Source of the DNA: a virus
Length of the DNA: 37,777 bases
IMG/VR virus record: IMGVR_UViG_3300042890_001471
Location: 1-37,777 of that record
Strand: one strand, 5' to 3'
In this document: piece by piece, positions 9,832 to 19,300 of the stretch
Layout: each line of letters starts with the position of its first letter
Numbering within the stretch: the stretch's first letter is position 1
The notes under the pieces: model-generated
Databases searched by the model: none
What the model was told of the DNA's origin: nothing
The model's input: the letters and a program-made list of their open reading frames with translations, nothing else
Made by a program: the position numbers and the translations under genes

Positions 9832-9849
9832 ATAAATATACGATAAATA
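9831..9849 (+). promoter_or_regulatory. T4-type late promoter TATAAATA with adjacent GATAAATA
   Basis: A perfect TATAAATA (9831-9838) is followed by GATAAATA (9842-9849). The ATG at 9862 is 23 bp beyond the first element, with TGAGGA as ribosome binding site. The first element is the better placed; initiation from the second would leave almost no leader. Confidence 0.8.
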
Positions 9850-9861
9850 TTGAGGAAAAAA

Positions 9862-10197
9862 ATGGCAAGTATCTCCAATCTTACTATAGATCAGGGAACA
9901 ACGTACTCGGTTTCTATTGCAGTTAACGATGATACGGGTTCGGCCAGGAATCTAACCGGCTATACAGGTCGTTCTCAGATGAGACGGTCTTACTATTCAT
10001 CTTCCAATACTGCCTTTACAGTAGTAATCACAAACCCTGCTAACGGGGAAATCACCCTCAACTTTACCGCTGCGCAATCAGCCAACATCAAGGCTGGGCG
10101 CTACGTTTATGATCTCGAATTGGTTAACTCCAACACATTGACAGTAGAGAGGGTAGTGGAAGGTATTGTAACAGTGTACCCAGAGGCGACTAAATAA
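9862..10197 (+). CDS. Small virion structural protein with BppU-like N-terminal fold
   Basis: I start the gene at the ATG at 9862 because TGAGGA lies just upstream; the TTG at 9850 would put the ribosome binding site inside the gene. The 111-residue product has the pattern 'IDQGTTYSVSIAVND', 'RNLTGYTGRSQMRR', 'GEITLNFTAAQSANIKAGRY', 'YDLELVN', 'VEGIVTVYPE'. This is the single beta-sandwich family found in many phages as a small baseplate or virion protein and as the N-terminal domain of BppU-like proteins. It is coupled to the next gene by a TAATG overlap and is probably made late. Confidence 0.7.
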   Translation: MASISNLTIDQGTTYSVSIAVNDDTGSARNLTGYTGRSQMRRSYYSSSNTAFTVVITNPANGEITLNFTAAQSANIKAGRYVYDLELVNSNTLTVERVVEGIVTVYPEATK

Positions 10198-10499
10198 TGG
10201 CAGTAACAATAAGACCATCTACCAGTCAATCGATCGTCATTCAACCGGCAGCCACAGTTAGTTCTGTATCAATTGGTTCACCTGTTAACTCTTCTTCCAT
10301 TGCGATGAACCAAGGTGGTACCTCTCCATCAAGTTTAATTGTAAGAAAATCAACCGGGGGCACATTGACGTCTCTTGGTGATGTTAATACCTCTTCTGTG
10401 CAAGACGGGTTTACTTTAGTTTATGATTCCGATACAAATAAATGGGTAGCCCAGGCGGTAACATCAGCAGTTGTTTCTGTAGATGGCGGGCGCTATTAA
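10197..10499 (+). CDS. Small tail-fibre-associated protein ending in DGGRY
   Basis: A 100-residue protein overlapping the previous stop (TAATG). The N-terminal half is Ser/Thr/Val-rich. The C-terminal half has 'LTSLGDVNTSSVQDGFTLVY', 'TNKWVA' and ends in VSVDGGRY, a tail-fibre connector pattern. A similar ending (IDGGTY) closes the 464-aa fibre at 13466. No enzymatic motif. Structural role by composition and operon position. Confidence 0.65.
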   Translation: MAVTIRPSTSQSIVIQPAATVSSVSIGSPVNSSSIAMNQGGTSPSSLIVRKSTGGTLTSLGDVNTSSVQDGFTLVYDSDTNKWVAQAVTSAVVSVDGGRY

Positions 10500-10519
10500 A
10501 ATAACAATAAGAGGATAGC

Positions 10520-13465
10520 ATGGCTACCGGAACAATTATTCAGATAAAGCGAACGGCTAATATTGCCGCTCCAACCGTAAGTGATCTTGCAGAAGCAGAA
10601 TTAGCTTATTCACAAGATGCATCTTCCGATGGCGCAGGAGCCATACTTTACATTGAATCTGTAAACGCTAATGCATCCCCTTCGATTCATAAGGTTGGTG
10701 GTAAGTACTATACAGATATCGTAGATGGTGCTACCGCCAATAATACAGCTGGTAACTTGGTCAAAAGAGATGGTTCAGGAAACTTCTCTGCAAGTATTAT
10801 AACTGCATCATTATACGGTCAAGCCAATTCGGCTACAATTGCTAATACTGCCAATACGTTAACTACTGCAAGAGACATCGGGCTTGCTGGGGACCTTACA
10901 GGTAATGTATCCTTCAATGGCTCAGGTAATGTAACGTTAACAGCAACAATTGCAGCTAACTCAGTAGCATTAGGTACAGATACAACTGGAAATTATGTTG
11001 GTAATGTAGCAGCAGGTACAGGGTTAATACTTCTTGGAGACACGTATACAGTAACTAATAATGGGGCAAGCAACTACGTAGTTAACGGCTCTAATAATCC
11101 AACCCTTACCCTGTATAGAGGGTTTACATATACTTTTAATGTTTCAGCTTCTGGTCATCCATTCTGGATTCAGACTGTATCAGGGGCATATAGTTCAGGT
11201 AACCTATACAACGCAGGTGTAACAAATAATGGAGTAGATGTTGGGACTATTACATTTGTTGTCCCCGCAGATGCTCCTGCTACATTATACTATGTCTGTC
11301 AGTACCATAGCGGTATGGGTGGTACGATTAATGTTTTAACAGCAAGTGAAAATGCTAATATAACCCTTGGTCTTGGAAACTCAGGTGTTACAGCCGGTAC
11401 ATATGGAAATGCAACAAGCATACCATCGGTCACCGTTGATCAGTTTGGTAGAGTTACATCGGTATCTAATACCGCTTTATCTTTTAATGCATCAAATTTA
11501 GGAACACCTAATTACGTTAATTTAACTAATGGTGTTGGCTTGCCTGTATCAACAGGTATCTCTGGTCTTGGTGCTTTCCAAACTGACCTACTTGCTGCAA
11601 ATGCTTATACCAGTGTTGTTGCTGGTACATACGGTAATACCACCTATACACCAATAATTACCGTCGACGTTTACGGTAGAGTATCTAATGTGTATACGGT
11701 TGCTACAGCTGGCGGCGGCGGGGGAGGTAATGCCGGTACCATTGGTTCGTTTACTCGCTCTGGTAACACATTTACAATTAATGAATCTGGAGTTGATTTC
11801 TCGGCCAGTATAGCAGGTTCTGATATACCTGTAGGTACTGCCACACAGGGTAATTTAATTAGTAATGCTGTAGCATTAACAACGGGATCAACATTGTCTA
11901 ATAGTATAGCGCAATTAAATCAGGTACTTGGTAAATTAGTTCCTGCATCTCCGCCTGCATTTCCTTCTGGTAGTAATACTCTAACAATGAGCTCTGCTAC
12001 TACTTCAAGTAGAATGGCTACAGGGTTTGCGCAATTCTATAATACATCTGCTAATACAACGGTTGCTGCTGGTACAACGATTGCAGCTAGAAGAGCGGCC
12101 GCTTATGTAACATCCACCATACCTGATTCAGGTCCTGGTGATAGCGGTACATTGACAATATTCTTAAACGATGCATCTGCAGGTTCAAGAGCATTAACAA
12201 CCGGTAGTGATAACGGTACCTATGGTGCTAACTTAGTTATTGGTGATAACGTAGACTATGGTACTAAGACTGGGGCTGCACAAGGGTTCTGGGAAAGCTT
12301 TGATGCAAATGGCTCAGGGGTTGCTAAGCCTGGTTGGAACAGTGTTTATATTACCCATTCGGCGGCAGGCACTACAAATACTTTAACCTGGTATTATGAT
12401 GATAGTAACCCAGCTGCCCCATCATTTGCTAATAAGACACTTACAGAATCTTCTAATACCAGAATATTCTCTAGTACAGTTCCTCACTATACAAGTGCTA
12501 CTTCTTTTACGTTAGCTGCTTATATTAATAGCTTAAGCGGAAACACGTACCCTACAACCGATACTTTTGTAACTGGTACGGCAGGGGGTGCATTTCAAGC
12601 ACCAGCAAGCATTACGTACTCTGCAGCCGGGGTCTCAACTCCTCTGACTCAAAACCTGTATGTTGCATCTGGTAACGTTGCAATATCTACAACCTCTTCT
12701 ATTACAACTGGGTTTGGTTCTAGTTCAAGTGGACCTTCTTTAACCAGTACCAATGGTTATAACAGTAGTGGAGCATCTGCATTTACTGTATCAGGTACAC
12801 CAACAATCCTTTACAAGACTGGTACTGCCAGTTTAATGGAGGAGACAACTCTTACATTTGGTTCTGCTGTAGGTACTGGTTCAGGCTTAGCTGCACGTAT
12901 CGTTAATCCTGGTACTACAGATAACCCTGCTTATTCTGCTAATGCAACCACATTTAACAGTCAGTCAGGTACGTTAACAGCTAACTGTGCAACAATTGTT
13001 GGTGCTGTATTAAAACACGATCAAGTAAACTACTCTTCAGGTTACTTACCTGTTGGACCTGACTTAAGTTCTGGTCGCACTGGGGCTCAATACTTTACAT
13101 TTAAATTTGCAAGAACCTCGGTATCAAAGTTTAACATTAAATTTACAGGTACTATTGCCGGGCTCTGGGTTGCATTACCAGGTAGTACAATCGATACATC
13201 CTCTACCTTGAATGGTTGGGTGGATATGAGTATTGCTTATGGTGGTGCAGGGGTACCAGGAGCAGGAGCTGGGGGCAATGGATCTAATGGTTGTGCGCTA
13301 GGTGGGGTTGTAACTTTGAATTCAGCAGTAACTGCACATAGTAAGACTTGTACTTTTGGTACGGTCTCTAGTTCGGATACGGCTACTAATGAGATATATG
13401 TGAGGATAAAATTAACAAGTGGGCAGACCGTTACTGCTCTCTCATTAGAAACAGCGAGCAATTAA
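10520..13465 (+). CDS. Large tail fibre with embedded cupredoxin-like domain
   Basis: A 981-residue protein with a good Shine-Dalgarno (AAGAGGATAGC). Residues 1-60 are a fibre attachment module (IIQIKRTANIAAP, AEAELAYSQDAS). Residues 90-150 contain the shaft element ARDIGLAGDLTGNVSF, also found in the next gene. Residues about 175-275 are a cupredoxin-like domain: LYRGFTYTFNVSASGHPFWI, then YYVCQYHSGMGG. His213, Cys260, His263 and Met266 reproduce a type-1 copper ligand set. Two TYGN-type collar repeats follow (about 290-390), then a Gly-rich linker (GGGGGG, about 397). The C-terminal third (about 840-981) is a separate beta domain with FNIKFTGTIAGLWVALPG and GSNGCALGG and could be the receptor-binding tip. 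The stop directly abuts the next ATG. Confidence 0.8.
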   Translation: MATGTIIQIKRTANIAAPTVSDLAEAELAYSQDASSDGAGAILYIESVNANASPSIHKVGGKYYTDIVDGATANNTAGNLVKRDGSGNFSASIITASLYGQANSATIANTANTLTTARDIGLAGDLTGNVSFNGSGNVTLTATIAANSVALGTDTTGNYVGNVAAGTGLILLGDTYTVTNNGASNYVVNGSNNPTLTLYRGFTYTFNVSASGHPFWIQTVSGAYSSGNLYNAGVTNNGVDVGTITFVVPADAPATLYYVCQYHSGMGGTINVLTASENANITLGLGNSGVTAGTYGNATSIPSVTVDQFGRVTSVSNTALSFNASNLGTPNYVNLTNGVGLPVSTGISGLGAFQTDLLAANAYTSVVAGTYGNTTYTPIITVDVYGRVSNVYTVATAGGGGGGNAGTIGSFTRSGNTFTINESGVDFSASIAGSDIPVGTATQGNLISNAVALTTGSTLSNSIAQLNQVLGKLVPASPPAFPSGSNTLTMSSATTSSRMATGFAQFYNTSANTTVAAGTTIAARRAAAYVTSTIPDSGPGDSGTLTIFLNDASAGSRALTTGSDNGTYGANLVIGDNVDYGTKTGAAQGFWESFDANGSGVAKPGWNSVYITHSAAGTTNTLTWYYDDSNPAAPSFANKTLTESSNTRIFSSTVPHYTSATSFTLAAYINSLSGNTYPTTDTFVTGTAGGAFQAPASITYSAAGVSTPLTQNLYVASGNVAISTTSSITTGFGSSSSGPSLTSTNGYNSSGASAFTVSGTPTILYKTGTASLMEETTLTFGSAVGTGSGLAARIVNPGTTDNPAYSANATTFNSQSGTLTANCATIVGAVLKHDQVNYSSGYLPVGPDLSSGRTGAQYFTFKFARTSVSKFNIKFTGTIAGLWVALPGSTIDTSSTLNGWVDMSIAYGGAGVPGAGAGGNGSNGCALGGVVTLNSAVTAHSKTCTFGTVSSSDTATNEIYVRIKLTSGQTVTALSLETASN

Positions 13466-14860
13466 ATGGCTATTTCAGATACACAAAAAGTTGACTTACT
13501 TTATAAAAAGTTATTTGGCGCAACTAAGACTGATCTTGCCACTAATAAAAGTGCTAGTAATGAGGCTATAGCAAGCCCGGCGCTTATCCGAGGCGATACA
13601 GTCTGGGTTCAATCGGCTAGTATACCTGCAACCGCTGCTGCTCTCGCAAACGTTGTAGAAGCATATCAGACTACAGCAAGAGTTCAATGTACTGCTGATG
13701 CTACCACAACCCCTATCTCTAGTGTATACCCTACCTGGAAAACAGGACTAACTGATTGGATACCTCCAGAATTTGGATCTACTTACTTTGTTAAAGTATA
13801 TGCTGATACTGCTGGTACTGCTGACCCTACTGGTAATACTGCATTATCTGATGCTGGTATATCTGGGGTCGGTGAATGGTATTTTGATTATGTATCCGGT
13901 GTACTAAACTTTATTGGTGGTACAATTCCTGCCACTTTAACTGCTTCTAAAGTTATCTTTATAACAGGTTATCGTTATATTGGTATTAAAGGTATCTCGG
14001 CTTCTGCATCCTCTAACGTTGCCAATACAGCTAATGCATTAACGAATGCAAGAGACATTGGGCTAGCCGGTGACCTTACTGGTAATGTATCTTTTGACGG
14101 TTCGGGTAATGTTACCCTAACTGCCACGATTGCTGCTAATTCTGTTGCGCTTGGTGCTGATACAACTGGTTATTTTGTTGGTAATATTACTGCAGGTTCA
14201 GGTATAACTTTATCTGGAGCTGCCGGGGAAAATGCTAATATTACTATTTCCAACTCCGGTGTTACCTCTATCACTGGAACTGCCGATCAAATTACAGCAT
14301 CAGCAAGTACTGGAGGTATTACATTAAGTTTACCTAACGACGTTACAGTCAACAATAACTTAACAGTACAGGGCAACTTGTTTATCAAAGGTACAGCAAC
14401 CACATTACAGACAGCCACTGTCAGTATTAATGACTCATTGGTTAAGTTTGGAAATGCAAATCCTGGTAATTCATTAGATCTTGGTTTCTTTGGTGAATAT
14501 GTAAGTGGGGGGAATGTTAATTACTCCGGTCTTTATAGAGATCATAACGACGGTAAGTTTAGAGTCTTTGAGGGCTCAACTGTTAATCCTACTGGCAACA
14601 CAATCAGTACTTCTGATTCTGGATACACTATTGCATCCTTAGTTGCTAATTTAACTGGTGGTACAGTATCAGGCCTGACTGCTAATATTGCAGTAGTAGA
14701 TGGTGGTACAGGTAGAGGTACATTTACAGCTAACGGTATATTGTTTGGTAACGCAACTGGTGCATTAAAGGTAACTGCTGCTGGTACTTCTGGGCAAGTA
14801 CTTAAAGCCGGTACAGATGGTACCCCGGAGTTTGGTGGTATTGATGGGGGAACGTATTAA
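13466..14860 (+). CDS. Tail-fibre protein, 464 aa
   Basis: It starts immediately after the preceding stop, so it is probably translationally coupled. Residues 1-175 form an N-terminal attachment domain (VDLLYKKLFGATKTDLA, LTDWIPPEFGSTYFVKVY, GEWYFDYVSGVLNFIG). Residues 185-240 repeat the shaft block ARDIGLAGDLTGNVSF from the 981-aa fibre. Residues 290-385 hold a 'NNNLTVQGNLFIKGTATTLQT' block similar to one in the 1204-aa fibre. The C-terminus has VVDGGTGRGTFTANGILFGN and ends in IDGGTY. Structural fibre component. A terminator-like hairpin containing a late promoter follows. Confidence 0.75.
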   Translation: MAISDTQKVDLLYKKLFGATKTDLATNKSASNEAIASPALIRGDTVWVQSASIPATAAALANVVEAYQTTARVQCTADATTTPISSVYPTWKTGLTDWIPPEFGSTYFVKVYADTAGTADPTGNTALSDAGISGVGEWYFDYVSGVLNFIGGTIPATLTASKVIFITGYRYIGIKGISASASSNVANTANALTNARDIGLAGDLTGNVSFDGSGNVTLTATIAANSVALGADTTGYFVGNITAGSGITLSGAAGENANITISNSGVTSITGTADQITASASTGGITLSLPNDVTVNNNLTVQGNLFIKGTATTLQTATVSINDSLVKFGNANPGNSLDLGFFGEYVSGGNVNYSGLYRDHNDGKFRVFEGSTVNPTGNTISTSDSGYTIASLVANLTGGTVSGLTANIAVVDGGTGRGTFTANGILFGNATGALKVTAAGTSGQVLKAGTDGTPEFGGIDGGTY

Positions 14861-14896
14861 AATAACGCCTATAAATATACTATAACGTTATTTTTT
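14861..14896 (+). terminator. Terminator-like hairpin with a late promoter in its loop
   Basis: The arms AATAACG (14861-14867) and CGTTATT (14886-14892) flank an 18-nt loop and are followed by a T run to 14896. The loop contains TATAAATA. The stem is AT-rich and the loop long, so termination strength is uncertain. Confidence 0.5.
14870..14877 (+). promoter_or_regulatory. T4-type late promoter TATAAATA
   Basis: A perfect consensus 30 bp before the ATG at 14908. It sits in the loop of the hairpin at 14861-14896, so transcripts starting here would lack the 5' arm of the hairpin. Confidence 0.8.
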
Positions 14897-14907
14897 ATGG
14901 GGTGAAT

Positions 14908-15288
14908 ATGGAAGACCAGAGTAAATTTTTTAATGTAATTATTGATAAGACAAATCAAAAATTAAATTCCTTTCAGGCTCAGATCATTGTACTTGAGTCT
15001 CAATTGCAGATGGCTAATGACGAGAGAGATAGATATAAAAAGCAAGTAGAAGAAATACCTGAGCAAGCTTTAAGTTCATCTGATTTAGAAATTATTAAAA
15101 ATAATTACCTAGATATGGAGAATAAACTTAACGCTACTTTACAAGAAAACGCAACTCTTAAAAATCAAGTTGGGAATGTTGAAGCCAGTATTAATAACAG
15201 CACTAAATTTATTAAAGATCAAAACGAAACTTTACTGCAAGAAATTAGAAGACTTAACGCTGAGTTATCAGCATGTCGTAGTAGATAA
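14908..15288 (+). CDS. Coiled-coil protein, possible fibritin- or whisker-like or fibre-assembly factor
   Basis: I choose the ATG at 14908, which has GGGGTG just upstream; the GTG at 14902 would overlap that site. The 126-residue product is almost entirely helical and charged (QAQIIVLESQLQMANDERD, MENKLNATLQENATLKNQVG, NETLLQEIRRLNAELSA). It is predicted to be a long parallel coiled coil with no globular domain. T4 places the coiled-coil fibritin (wac) between the tail-fibre genes and gp13, so a whisker or chaperone role is possible, but no sequence-level match is visible. It has its own late promoter. Confidence 0.6.
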   Translation: MEDQSKFFNVIIDKTNQKLNSFQAQIIVLESQLQMANDERDRYKKQVEEIPEQALSSSDLEIIKNNYLDMENKLNATLQENATLKNQVGNVEASINNSTKFIKDQNETLLQEIRRLNAELSACRSR

Positions 15289-15293
15289 AAACA

Positions 15294-15671
15294 ATGGCAT
15301 TAGCTCCGTCAACAGACATTCAACTTAAACGATCATTTACAGCTGGCTCGGTACCAGTTGCGGCTAACGTTTTAGTTGGTGAACCGGTAGTTAACCTTAC
15401 CGATAAAGTCATTTATTCTAAAGACGGTAATGGTAATGTTGTTGTAATTGGAGCAGGAACTACAAGTAATGTAATTGAAGGTTCTAATTTATATTTTAAT
15501 AATGAAAGAGCAAGAGCGGCATTTACTGCCGGTACCAATATAACAATTGCAGACGGAGTAATATCTTCTACTGCATCTGGTAATAATAACAATTTTGAAT
15601 TTGATTATGGCTTCATTTATGATGCTACTATATCAACTGCTATATCCCCAATCGATTACGGGTCTATTTAA
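15294..15671 (+). CDS. Short tail-fibre module protein
   Basis: A 125-residue protein. The N-terminus (DIQLKRSFTAGSVPVAANVLVGEPVVNL, 'VIYSKDGNGNVVVIG') is a divergent relative of the Mtd-type attachment domain in the next gene. It continues with the fibre element NVIEGSNLYFNNERARAAF, which recurs in the fibres at 15671, 16304 and 19977. The C-terminus repeats DYG (FDYGFIYDATIS, ending IDYGSI). Coupled to the next gene by TAATG. A structural short fibre or fibre segment. Confidence 0.65.
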   Translation: MALAPSTDIQLKRSFTAGSVPVAANVLVGEPVVNLTDKVIYSKDGNGNVVVIGAGTTSNVIEGSNLYFNNERARAAFTAGTNITIADGVISSTASGNNNNFEFDYGFIYDATISTAISPIDYGSI

Positions 15672-16246
15672 TGGCAATTCAAACACAATTTAGACGCGGT
15701 AATACGTATTCACACAGTTTGTTCACAGGAGCATCCGGTGAGATTACTGTCGATCTAGATAAAAAGGTAGCTGTTGTTCATGATGGAGCAACTTCTGGGG
15801 GATATCCTCTAGCTCTAGCATCCTTTGCTTCTTCGGCATACAACCAGGCTAATACTGCAACCACTATTGCCGGGCTTGCATTCAATGCTGCAAACGCAGC
15901 TGTTACCTCTGTCGGTGGTGCTACTGGTGTTATATCAAACACTCAATTAGCTGCTAGTATTACATCTTCTGGGCTATTAACAACAGCCAACATTAATGAA
16001 TTAACGAATCTATACTTTACCAATGCGAGATCACGAGCTACAATCTCTATTGCAAGCGGTAATGTAAACGGTAAAGGTTCCTACGATAGCGCAACCGGTA
16101 TTATATCGATAAACGCTGCCAATGTAACCGTATCTCTGACTGCTCCTACCGATCCTTATATTGGAGATAAGTGGATTGAGGCTGGTAATGCAGTAGCATA
16201 TCTGTATGTAAATGACGGTACAAGTCACCAATGGATAGAGATTTGA
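15671..16246 (+). CDS. Short tail fibre with Mtd-type N-terminal domain
   Basis: A 191-residue protein. Residues 1-50 (TQFRRGNTYSHSLFTGASGE, VVHDGATSGGYPLA) match the N-terminal domain of phage tropism determinants and related fibres, which anchors fibres to the tail. Residues 78-125 carry the block SVGGATGVISNTQLAASIT and NLYFTNARSRATIS, which the 1204-aa fibre contains twice. The C-terminus (APTDPYIGDKWIEAGNAVAY, NDGTSHQWIEI) resembles an internal part of that same fibre (SPNIGDVWIDEDDGKSY, NDGTSSQWVEQ). This looks like a mini-fibre made from the same modules as its long neighbour. Confidence 0.75.
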   Translation: MAIQTQFRRGNTYSHSLFTGASGEITVDLDKKVAVVHDGATSGGYPLALASFASSAYNQANTATTIAGLAFNAANAAVTSVGGATGVISNTQLAASITSSGLLTTANINELTNLYFTNARSRATISIASGNVNGKGSYDSATGIISINAANVTVSLTAPTDPYIGDKWIEAGNAVAYLYVNDGTSHQWIEI

Positions 16247-16259
16247 CGGTCTCTGTTAC

Positions 16260-16267
16260 TATAAATA
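16260..16267 (+). promoter_or_regulatory. T4-type late promoter TATAAATA
   Basis: A perfect consensus 36 bp before the ATG of the 1204-aa fibre, which has AATAAGGAATAAA as ribosome binding region. No terminator is visible between the preceding gene and this site. Confidence 0.8.
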
Positions 16268-16303
16268 AACGAATAACAATATTTTCCAACAATAAGGAAT
16301 AAA

Positions 16304-19300
16304 ATGGCAGGCCCAACTCTAAATTTCCCCTCAAGCCCCAATACTAATGATACCTATTCCTTTGGTGGAAAAACATGGGTGTTCAATGGTGCCGCCTGGG
16401 CACTTCAATCAACTACGCTAACTACTACTGTAGTAGTTGAAGGTACCAATCAGTACTTTACTAATGCGCGTGCACGGGGGGCAATCTCCGTAGCAGGTGC
16501 TGGTTCTTATGATAATTCTACCGGTGTTATTACAATTACCGGCGGTGTTACATCGGTAGGTGGTGCAACGGGTGCTGTATCTAATGCTCAATTGGCAGCA
16601 GGTATTACAAGCTCCGGCGTTCTGACAACAGGTAATGTTGCAGAAGGTGCAAATCTTTACTTTACCACATCAAGAGCAAGAGCATCGATTGATGCTGATG
16701 CCGGTGGTCCAATTACATACAATGCAACAACTGGTAATGTTGCATTAAGCGTATCTGGTGTTACAGCTAACACATACGGTGGTGCATCAAAGGTACCAGT
16801 ATTTACAGTTGACACATACGGTCGAATCACTTCTGCCGCTAACGTTAACGTAGCCGGTGTTTCCACATTCAGTGCTTCAGGTAATACATTTACAATTGGT
16901 ACAGCAGACGGTGGTTCATTCTCTGCAAGTATTCAACCAGACTCAGTTGTTCTAGGTAGAGATACTACTGGTGATTATGTTGCCTCAATGACAGCCGGTA
17001 ATGGTATCACTGTTGGTACTGCAACTGGCGAAGGTTCAACACCTGTTATTACTAACACCGGTGTTCTTTCTGTTAACGGTCAGACAGGTAATGCAACTGG
17101 TTTTGCGACTACTGCTAACTCATTAGCACAATTTGCCTCTACTACTTCTACCGAACTTAGAACTCTTGTTTCTGATGAAACTGGTTCAGGTTCATTGGTG
17201 TTTTCTGACAGTCCAGTTCTAATTACACCTAACATTGGCACAGCTTCTTACGCAGTATTGACTAACGCAACTGGTTTGCCAGTCTCAACTGGTATCAGCG
17301 GACTCGGTTCTGGCGTAGCAACATTCTTAGCTACCCCTTCTTCTGCTAACCTTGCCGCCGCGGTCACCGATGAAACAGGAACAGGTAATATTCTGTTCTC
17401 TAATTCACCAGTTATGGTTACACCTAACCTAGGAACCCCATCTGCTGTTACATTAACTAATGCAACAGGATTACCAGTCGCTACAGGTATTAGCGGTCTT
17501 GGAACTGGTGTTGCAACGTTCTTAGGTCAAGAACCTACAAGTGCTAACTTAGCAGCTTTAATTACCGATGAAACCGGTACTGGTGCATTAGTATTTGGTA
17601 CAAGTCCTGCAATTACTACGTCACTTACTACACCGAGTGGATCTTTTGATCTGGTCGAGGCTACTGCAACCACAGTTAATTTTGCCGGTGCAGGTACATC
17701 GGTTAATATTGGATCCTCGGCTGGTGCAGGTAATACTAATATTAGAAATAATTTGTTTGTTGCAGGTAACTTGTTTGTTCAAGGTACTACAACAACTGTA
17801 TCGTCTACAACATTAGATGTTGCCGATAAGAATCTTACATTAGCCAAGGGTGCAGGTTCAAGTGCTGGAGCCGATGGTGCAGGTATCACGATTGACGGTG
17901 CTAATGCAACCTTCAACTACGTGCACGCTACTACTGCTTTTACTTCTAGTCAAGACATTGATCTAGCTACTGGTAAAGTTTATGAGATTAATAATACCCA
18001 AGTTCTAAGCGCTACTGGCCTTGGTCCTAACGTTGTTGCATCTAACTTAACATCAGTTGGTACTATTACTACTGGTGTATGGAATGGTACTGAAATCGGT
18101 ACTGCTTATACAGCTGCTAAAGTTACAGCAGTTAATGGTAGAACTGGTGCTGTTACAGGGCTTGCTGAAACCGCTAACGGTCTTTCACAATTTGCCTCAA
18201 CCACATCTGCAGATCTGGCTACTCTAATCTCTGATGAAACCGGTACAGGTAATGTTGTATTCTCAACAAGCCCAGTACTTACAACACCTAACCTCGGTAC
18301 TCCTTCAACAGCGGTATTGACCAACGCAACTGGTTTGCCAATTAGTTCTGGTGTTAGCGGTCTTGGTGCTAACGTTGCAACGTTCTTGGCAGATCCAACA
18401 AGTGCTAAACTTGCATTTGCTATTACCGATGAAACAGGTTCTGGTAATGTAGTGTTTAGTAACAGCCCGACGTTGGTAACCCCAGCGCTTGGTACGCCTT
18501 CTTCAGCAACTCTTACCAATGCAACTGGTTTGCCAATCAGTACTGGTGTATCCGGTCTGGGTGGAAACGTAGCAACATTGTTAGGTTTAGAAGCTAAGAC
18601 AGGTGTTATTGCTACCACCTACGGTAGTGCTTTAAACATTCCTGTAATTACTGTTGATGAATACGGTAGAATTTCTTCTGCTGCCAACGTAGCCCTAGTA
18701 TCTGGTGTCTCATCTGTTGGAGGTGCAACAGGCGCAGTATCTAATGCACAACTGGCAGCGGCTATTACATCATCTGGTGTATTGACAACTGCTAACGTAG
18801 CTGAAGTTACTAATCTGTATTTTACTAATGCGAGATCTAGACAATCTATAACAGCCGGTACTGGTATTACATACGATACCGCCAATGGTGTTATTTCTGC
18901 ATCTGGAACTTATACCGATGCTAATGCAAGAGCCGCTTTATCTATATCTGGTACTAAAGGTTCTTATGATAGCGGTACAGGTGTATTCTCTTTTGCTAAT
19001 ATTGCTAATGTTACCGTATCTGCTGGTGCTCCTGGCTCACCTAATATTGGTGATGTCTGGATTGATGAAGATGATGGTAAGTCATATTTGTACTTTAACG
19101 ATGGTACAAGTTCACAGTGGGTTGAACAGGCCTCTGGTACCGTTATCAGTTCATTGGTAGAGTCAGTTGGCGGTTCAACCGGTGCAATCTCTAATGCAAT
19201 GATTGCAGCTACTTTGACTGGTCAAACAGTTGGTCTTACAGCAATAACAGCTACCGGTAATGTAAATGGTGCTAACCTGAGTATATCTGGTCCAGGTTAT

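Noticed and set aside
9850-9861. TTG start four codons upstream of the 111-aa virion protein
   Set aside because: It would place the TGAGGA ribosome binding site inside the coding region; the ATG at 9862 is properly spaced.
18106-18618. Long antisense open frames (for example here and at 7126-7620)
   Set aside because: They mirror repetitive Thr/Val/Ala-rich fibre genes on the + strand, have no ribosome binding site or promoter, and encode low-complexity products.
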